DNA of 25,527 nucleotides, taken from NCBI GenBank assembly GCA_003506895.1, contig DNXO01000042.1, forward strand, positions 209,944-235,470, given 5' to 3'. Made by a program: the position numbers and the translations under genes. Below the pieces are notes generated by a model that did not search any database, was not told the origin of the DNA, and was given only the letters and a program-made list of their open reading frames with translations. The DNA is from Acetobacteraceae bacterium. GTDB taxonomy: Bacteria > Pseudomonadota > Alphaproteobacteria > Acetobacterales > Acetobacteraceae. Of this stretch, positions 20,814 to 25,527 are shown piece by piece; the stretch's first letter is position 1, and each line of letters starts with the position of its first letter.

Positions 20814-22078
20814 AGCGCGCGTGCCCCTATGTCTCGGCGGCAAAAGCCTTCCGGCCAAACAATCGCATCCACACCAGCGTAAGCGGCATCCCGAGCCAGA
20901 CGGACATCGGCGGCGGTGCCGCACACCGTCAGCACGCGCCCGCCGGCTGCCACGATCGATCCGTCAGCCCCGGTGGCGGTCCCGGAATGGAAGACTGAAA
21001 CGCCCGGCAGCGCCGCCGCGGCTTCCAGCCCCTTGATCACCGACCCACGCTCCGGCGCCTCGGGATAGCCACGCGCCGCCATCACGACGGCAACCGAGGC
21101 CTGATCGCTCCACCGCAAATCGAAATCGCTCAATTCGCCATCACACGCGGCCTGCAGCGCGGGCAGCAGATCCGACTTCAGCCGAGAGAGCAGAACCTGG
21201 CACTCCGGATCGCCGAACCGCACATTGAATTCGATCAGTTTCGCCCCTTCCTCGGTCAGCATCAGACCGGCGAACAAGATACCGCGAAACGGCATTCCCT
21301 TGTGCGCCATTTCCTTTAATGCCGGCCGGATGATCGCCTCCAGGCACGCGGCCTCCAGCTTCGGCGGAAAGCTCGGTACTGGCGTATAAGCGCCCATCCC
21401 GCCGGTATTCGGGCCCGTATCGCCGTCGCCCACCCGCTTATGGTCCTGCGCCGACCCCAGCAGCAGCGCGTCCTCCCCGTCACAGAGCGCGAATAACGAG
21501 ACTTCCTCGCCCACCAGACATTCCTCGATCACCACCGCGGCGCCCGAGTCGCCGAAGACCTTCTGGTCCATCATCGCGTCGATCGCCGCCAGCGCTTCGT
21601 CCACGGTCGCCGCCACCACCACGCCCTTGCCGGCCGCGAGCCCATCGGCCTTCACCACGATCGGCGCCCCGCGACGCCGAACGAATTCCCGAGCGGCTTC
21701 AGCGTCCTCAAACCGTTCCCAAAGGGCGGTGGGGATGCTCGCGGCGTCGGCGATTTCCTTGGTGAACGTCTTACTGCCCTCAAGCTGAGCGGCGGCCTTC
21801 GTCGGCCCGCAACAGGCGATCCCGGCCGCTTCCATCGCGTCGGTGATCCCCTCGACCAGCGGCGCCTCCGGTCCCGGCACCACCAGATCGATCGCGTTGT
21901 CCTGGGCGAATCCCACCAGCGTCGGGATATCCAGCACGCCGATATCCACGCACTCAGCCACCGCCGCGATCCCGGGATTCCCCGGCGCGCAGTACAGCTT
22001 GGTCAGCAGCGGGCTGCCCGAAATGGCCCAGCATAGAGCATGCTCTCGCCCGCCCGACCCGACGACCAGCACCTTCAT
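20810..22078 (-). CDS. purD: Phosphoribosylamine-glycine ligase (GAR synthetase)
   Basis: Second step of purine biosynthesis, joining glycine to phosphoribosylamine with ATP. From the ATG at 22078, preceded by GAGGAG, the 422-residue product starts MKVLVVGSGGREHALCWAIS. It has the N-domain APGNPGIAAVAECVDI and PGPEAPLVEGI, the ATP-grasp domain with PIVVKADGLAAGKGVVVA and DHKRVGDGDTGPNTGGMGAY, RFGDPECQVLL, and a C-terminal domain. It heads a compact purD-rluB-rsmD transcript and is divergent from xseA across 62 nt. Confidence 0.97.
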   Translation of the reverse strand: MKVLVVGSGGREHALCWAISGSPLLTKLYCAPGNPGIAAVAECVDIGVLDIPTLVGFAQDNAIDLVVPGPEAPLVEGITDAMEAAGIACCGPTKAAAQLEGSKTFTKEIADAASIPTALWERFEDAEAAREFVRRRGAPIVVKADGLAAGKGVVVAATVDEALAAIDAMMDQKVFGDSGAAVVIEECLVGEEVSLFALCDGEDALLLGSAQDHKRVGDGDTGPNTGGMGAYTPVPSFPPKLEAACLEAIIRPALKEMAHKGMPFRGILFAGLMLTEEGAKLIEFNVRFGDPECQVLLSRLKSDLLPALQAACDGELSDFDLRWSDQASVAVVMAARGYPEAPERGSVIKGLEAAAALPGVSVFHSGTATGADGSIVAAGGRVLTVCGTAADVRLARDAAYAGVDAIVWPEGFCRRDIGARAL

Positions 22079-22140
22079 CGATCTCTCCTCAATACAACGG
22101 GGGCGTTCCCTGCGGCGCAGCCCTAGCATAGGTTAGCCCA

Positions 22141-23676
22141 ATGGACGATCCACGCCCCACCCCGGTTTCCAATATGCCGGAATACACCGTCTCCGAGATT
22201 TCGGGGGCGGTGAAACGCACGTTGGAAACCACCTTCGGCCGCGTTCGGGTGCGCGGCGAGTTGACCGAGGTCAAACGCTACCCCTCGGGGCACATCTACC
22301 TGTCGCTGAAGGACGAAGGCTCCAAAATCAGCGGCATCGTCTGGAAGGGTTCCGTCGCCCGTCTCGGCATGGTCCCGGAAAACGGCACCGAGGTGATCGC
22401 CACCGGCCGCATCACATCCTACGCTGAACGGTCTTCCTACCAGTTGATCATCGAGCGGATGGAATACGCCGGCGCCGGCGCCCTGCTGGCCCGAATCGAG
22501 ATGATCCGCCAGCGCCTCGCCGCCGAGGGCCTGTTCGACGCCGACCGCAAACGCCCGTTACCCGTGCTGCCCAGGGTCATTGGAGTCGTCACCAGCGAAC
22601 GCGGCGCGGTGATCCAGGACATCAAGATCACCATTTCCCGGCGCTTTCCGACCACCATCCTGGTCTGGCCGGTCCCGGTTCAGGGCGAGGGTGCGGCGGA
22701 ACGCATCGCCGCCGCCATTGCCGGCTTCGACGCCATGCCGGAAGGCGGCGACATCCCCCGCCCCGACGTCCTGATCGTTGCCCGTGGCGGGGGCAGCCTG
22801 GAAGACCTGATGGCCTTCAATGAGGAAATCGTCATCCGCGCCGCCGCCGCCTGCCGCATCCCGCTGATCTCCGCCGTCGGCCACGAAACCGACACCACGT
22901 TGATCGACTTCGTCTCCGACCGCCGAGCACCCACGCCGACGGCGGCGGCGGAGATGGCGATTCCGGCCCGCACCGACCTGATCGCGGATCTGGCGCAAAA
23001 AAACTCCCGCCTGATCGGCGCGCTGAACCGGTTCGCCCAGGAAAGCCGCTTGCGTCTCGCCCGCGCCGAACGCGGCATCCCCGATCTCCCCGCCCTGCTC
23101 GGTACCGCCCGTCAACGCCTGGATGACCGATCGGAACGCGCGTTGCTGGCGCTGCCATCGCTGGTCGCCCGCCGCCGCGTCGTGCTGACATCCATCGAAC
23201 GTCGCCTGCCCGACCCACGCAGCCTGACCGCGGCCGCCCGCGAAACGATCCGGGACCGCGCGTTACGCCTGCGCCTGTCCGCACCGGGCCTGGTCGCTGT
23301 TCGGCGTTCCAGCCTGGAAATGACCACCCAACGCCTGGGCGGCGCCGTTCATCGCGCCATGACGTTGCTGCGGGGCCGCGCCGACCGCATCACCGGCCGC
23401 GTGACGGAAGCCCCACTCCGCGCGGCGTTGCGCGAGGCCCGTGCCCATCTCGCCGGCCTCGGTCCCAGACTGGAGGCCGCCTCGCCGATGGCGCTGCTGC
23501 AACGCGGCTACGTCCTGGTGACCAACCCAGCCGGCCAGCCGGTGACCAGTGCCGCCTCGGTCAAACCCGGGGGCAAGCTGCGGCTGCACTTTGGCGACGG
23601 TGAGATCGATGCCGTTGCCCAGGGCGGCGGCGGACGCGGCCGCTCCGCCCCGGCGCAGGAGGCACTGGATTTATGA
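22141..23676 (+). CDS. xseA: Exodeoxyribonuclease VII large subunit
   Basis: Single-strand DNA exonuclease subunit. The 511-residue protein has an N-terminal OB fold (about 12-110, with PEYTVSEISGAVKRTLETTF and VRGELTEVKRYPSGHIYLSL), then the catalytic domain with GVVTSERGAVIQDI (148-161), ARGGGSLEDLMAFNEEI (214-230), SAVGHETDTTLIDFVSD (244-260) and RRAPTPTAAAE, a helical coiled region, and the C-terminal GYVLVTNPAGQPV. The length is a little above the family average. No xseB is in the window. Its last 6 bases overlap the convergent SDR gene. Confidence 0.96.
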   Translation: MDDPRPTPVSNMPEYTVSEISGAVKRTLETTFGRVRVRGELTEVKRYPSGHIYLSLKDEGSKISGIVWKGSVARLGMVPENGTEVIATGRITSYAERSSYQLIIERMEYAGAGALLARIEMIRQRLAAEGLFDADRKRPLPVLPRVIGVVTSERGAVIQDIKITISRRFPTTILVWPVPVQGEGAAERIAAAIAGFDAMPEGGDIPRPDVLIVARGGGSLEDLMAFNEEIVIRAAAACRIPLISAVGHETDTTLIDFVSDRRAPTPTAAAEMAIPARTDLIADLAQKNSRLIGALNRFAQESRLRLARAERGIPDLPALLGTARQRLDDRSERALLALPSLVARRRVVLTSIERRLPDPRSLTAAARETIRDRALRLRLSAPGLVAVRRSSLEMTTQRLGGAVHRAMTLLRGRADRITGRVTEAPLRAALREARAHLAGLGPRLEAASPMALLQRGYVLVTNPAGQPVTSAASVKPGGKLRLHFGDGEIDAVAQGGGGRGRSAPAQEALDL

Positions 23677-24519
23677 GCGGTCGATTGTCGGCATCACTGC
23701 GTCCGCCCTGTCGAAAGCGGCCGTGATCCTGGCGAAGCGCGCGGTGATTTCTTCGCGCTCCATGGTGTGGGTCAGAACGTAGAACTCCTCGTCCTGGATG
23801 GCCTGCAACACGCGCCGCCCGACGATCGCGGGGTCGAGTGCCTGAGCAGCGAAGCCCACTTTCATCGCCTCCTGCTCCGGCCGCTTATAACTGCCGCCGA
23901 AACGGTCCGGTCGCGTGGCCGCCGAGTCGAAGATCGCCGTGTTCACACCGCCCGGACACAGGATCGACACGCCGATGCCGGAGCCGGCGAGTTCCTGTTC
24001 CAACGCCTCGGACAAGGCCAGCACGGCGTATTTCGTCATCGCATAGGCGCCCTGGTTGCGGCCCTCGCGCACAAACAGGCTCGATACCGAACCGGTGTTG
24101 ACGACGTGACCGCCCTGCCCGTGGCTGCGGATCATCGGCACGAAGGTGCGGATCCCATTGATGACGCCTTTGATGTTGACGCCCATCACCCACTCCCATT
24201 CCTGGAGCGAGACTTTCTCGATCGGCGTGCCGTGCATCGCCACGCCGGCATTGTTCACTGCGATATGCAGCACCCCGAACGCGTCCAGCGCGGCCTTGCC
24301 AGCCGCCGCGACTGAGTCGGGATCGGACACGTCGATGGTGACACCGACCGCCTGGACACCGATCGCCTCGATGGTCTTCCTGGCGGCCTCCAGCGGTTCG
24401 GGCCGCAGATCGGCGAGGACGATGTTCGTGCCCGCGTGCGCCAATGCCTTGGCGATCCCCAACCCGATGCCGGATGCCGCCCCCGTTACGATGGCGGTCT
24501 TGCCCTTGAAATCGCGCAT
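23671..24519 (-). CDS. Short-chain dehydrogenase/reductase (SDR)
   Basis: NAD(P)-dependent oxidoreductase of unknown substrate. The 282-residue product has the Rossmann motif TGAASGIG (12-19), an acidic residue after beta-2 (ADLRPEP, pointing to NAD preference), VNNAG (88-92) and the catalytic Ser144/Tyr159/Lys163 (NTGSVSSL, AYAMTK). An extended C-terminus with SYKRPEQEAMKVGFAAQALD is typical of classical SDRs around 280 residues. It lies 54 nt downstream of the carboxymuconolactone-decarboxylase-family gene on the same strand, so the two may share a catabolic transcript. Confidence 0.9.
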   Translation of the reverse strand: MRDFKGKTAIVTGAASGIGLGIAKALAHAGTNIVLADLRPEPLEAARKTIEAIGVQAVGVTIDVSDPDSVAAAGKAALDAFGVLHIAVNNAGVAMHGTPIEKVSLQEWEWVMGVNIKGVINGIRTFVPMIRSHGQGGHVVNTGSVSSLFVREGRNQGAYAMTKYAVLALSEALEQELAGSGIGVSILCPGGVNTAIFDSAATRPDRFGGSYKRPEQEAMKVGFAAQALDPAIVGRRVLQAIQDEEFYVLTHTMEREEITARFARITAAFDRADAVMPTIDRS

Positions 24520-24573
24520 GTCTGAATCCGTCCCTTGGAAGGGGACCGCATGCCGCGATCCCCCGGCAAACGC

Positions 24574-24960
24574 CTATTCGGCGGCCATTTCCTTGAATGT
24601 CTCGATCGCCGTCAGCAGGGCTTCCCGCACCAGCGGTGCCCCGACGTAGCCCGCGAGGTGCAGCAGCGCCTCGGACAGTTCGTCCTCGGTCCAGCCCTGG
24701 TTACGGGCGAAACGCAGATGCAGCTTCAGTTCTGGATCGCGCCCTTGTGCCGCATCGGAAATCACGCAGATCAGCGCACGGGTTTTCAGGTCCAGCCCCG
24801 GCCGCGTCCACAGCGTTCCAAACACCGCTTCCTGGGTGTACGCGGCGAATTTTTCCATGATCGGATGCTTGTACAGCCCGTTATCGAGCTTATCCGCATA
24901 AGCATCGCCCATCAGCTTGCGCCGCATCGCCTTGCCTTGGGTGCGTCTGTCGTCCGCCAT
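24574..24960 (-). CDS. Carboxymuconolactone decarboxylase family protein
   Basis: From the ATG at 24960, preceded by GGGAGGG, the product has 128 residues. It shows the PcaC-like fold pattern: FAAYTQEAVFGTLWTRPGLD, LKTRALICVISDAAQGRDPE, LKLHLRFARNQGWTEDELSE and ALLHLAGYVGAPLVREALLT. There is no CxxC pair, so an AhpD-like peroxidase role is unlikely. True gamma-carboxymuconolactone decarboxylase activity is not assured, since many PcaC-like proteins act elsewhere. The longer in-frame start at 25176 runs into ureG. Confidence 0.88.
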   Translation of the reverse strand: MADDRRTQGKAMRRKLMGDAYADKLDNGLYKHPIMEKFAAYTQEAVFGTLWTRPGLDLKTRALICVISDAAQGRDPELKLHLRFARNQGWTEDELSEALLHLAGYVGAPLVREALLTAIETFKEMAAE

Positions 24961-25027
24961 TTTGGTTTCCCTCCCAATCAGGGCCCCAATGTCCGACAAG
25001 ACGCCGCGTTTGGCTAGAGCGTGACCC

Positions 25028-25527
25028 CTAGGCGGGGCGCAACCCGCCCTGCTTTTCGATGAACGCCGCGATCTCGGCCACGCCCTTTCCGGCGCGCACG
25101 TTGGCGAACACAAACGGCCGGTCACCGCGCATCTTCTTCGCGTCCCGGTCCATGACTTCCAGGCTGGCACCGACATAGGGTGCGAGGTCGATCTTATTGA
25201 TCACCAGCAGATCGCTCCGCATGATCCCCGGGCCGCCCTTGCGGGGGATTTTGTCGCCCGCCGAAACGTCGATCACATAGATCGTCAGATCCGCCAGTTC
25301 CGGACTGAATGTCGCCGCCAGATTGTCGCCGCCGGACTCGATCAGGATCAAGTCCAGGTCGGGAAATTTCTTCCGCAGGTCGGCAACGCCCGCCAGATTG
25401 ATCGAGGCATCCTCGCGGATCGCCGTATGCGGACAGCCGCCCGTCTCGATGCCCATGATCCGTTCCACCGGCAACGACCCGGCCCGCGTCAGGAATTCGG
25501 CATCTTCCTTGGTGTAGATGTCGTTGG
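25028..25527 (-). CDS. ureG: Urease accessory GTPase UreG, C-terminal part (runs off the window)
   Basis: UreG is a GTPase that helps load nickel into urease. The frame is open from the window edge (NDIYTKEDAEFLTRAGSLPV, continuing VERIMGIETGGCPHTAIRED). Visible features are the Cys-Pro-His nickel-binding motif, LILIESGGDNLAATFSPELA, IYVIDVSAGDKIPRKGGPGI, and the G4-like NKIDLAPYVGASL. The N-terminal P-loop is outside the window. The rest of the urease cluster presumably lies upstream on this strand. The TTG near 25474 is not the real start. Confidence 0.95.
   Translation of the reverse strand, partial: NDIYTKEDAEFLTRAGSLPVERIMGIETGGCPHTAIREDASINLAGVADLRKKFPDLDLILIESGGDNLAATFSPELADLTIYVIDVSAGDKIPRKGGPGIMRSDLLVINKIDLAPYVGASLEVMDRDAKKMRGDRPFVFANVRAGKGVAEIAAFIEKQGGLRPA

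Noticed and set aside
25031..25048. GC hairpin GGCGGG/CCCGCC at the end of ureG as terminator
   Set aside because: It lies within the last codons of ureG and is not followed by a T-run on the minus strand.

Overview
The window looks like a chromosomal segment from a flagellated, GC-rich alphaproteobacterium, most likely in or near the Acetobacteraceae/Rhodospirillales. The evidence is the typically alphaproteobacterial RecA sequence, a GTTC-N7-GTTC LexA box in front of recA, a TTAA-N7-TTAA CtrA-type box in the flagellar promoter region, the DUF1150-Hsp20 pair, and the gene orders flgB-flgC-fliE-fliQ-fliR-flhB and dapD-dapE. Family placement is an inference from these features; no database search was possible.

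Layout. Positions 1-614 hold the N-terminal two thirds of recA (minus strand), followed by its promoter with an overlapping LexA box. Positions 944-4170 are a tightly packed minus-strand flagellar basal-body/export operon (flgB, flgC, fliE, fliQ, fliR, flhB). It diverges from fliO-fliP (4304-5298, plus) across a short region with a perfect CtrA-type site. mscL, a DUF1150 protein and a small heat-shock protein follow. A translation/RNA-modification cluster def-fmt-truA (6896-9169, plus) converges on a four-gene minus-strand operon, dapD-dapE plus two paralogous unknown membrane proteins, in which each gene overlaps the next by 4 nt. A small secreted protein gene of 51 codons (12300-12455), ftsB, a tandem-domain universal stress protein, pdxH and an acyl-CoA dehydrogenase come next.

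Positions about 15.86-19.47 kb look like an accessory, defence-flavoured insertion between housekeeping genes: an mrr restriction endonuclease broken by one extra base, a RES/Xre toxin-antitoxin pair, and an AAA ATPase with a DUF4143-type C-terminus carrying a PD-(D/E)XK-like signature. Upstream of the ATPase gene lies the most striking structure in the window: six units at an exact 22-bp period with the 13-bp core CGACCAATTGAAA. A good promoter for the ATPase gene is embedded in it. I read it as an operator or iteron-like array.

From 19.47 kb housekeeping resumes: purD-rluB-rsmD (minus strand, overlapping or nearly so), divergent xseA, then an SDR oxidoreductase, a carboxymuconolactone-decarboxylase-family protein and the C-terminal part of ureG, truncated by the window edge. 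Base composition appears lower in GC in the recA/flagellar half and in mrr than in the def-to-ureG genes (judged by eye on sample lines).
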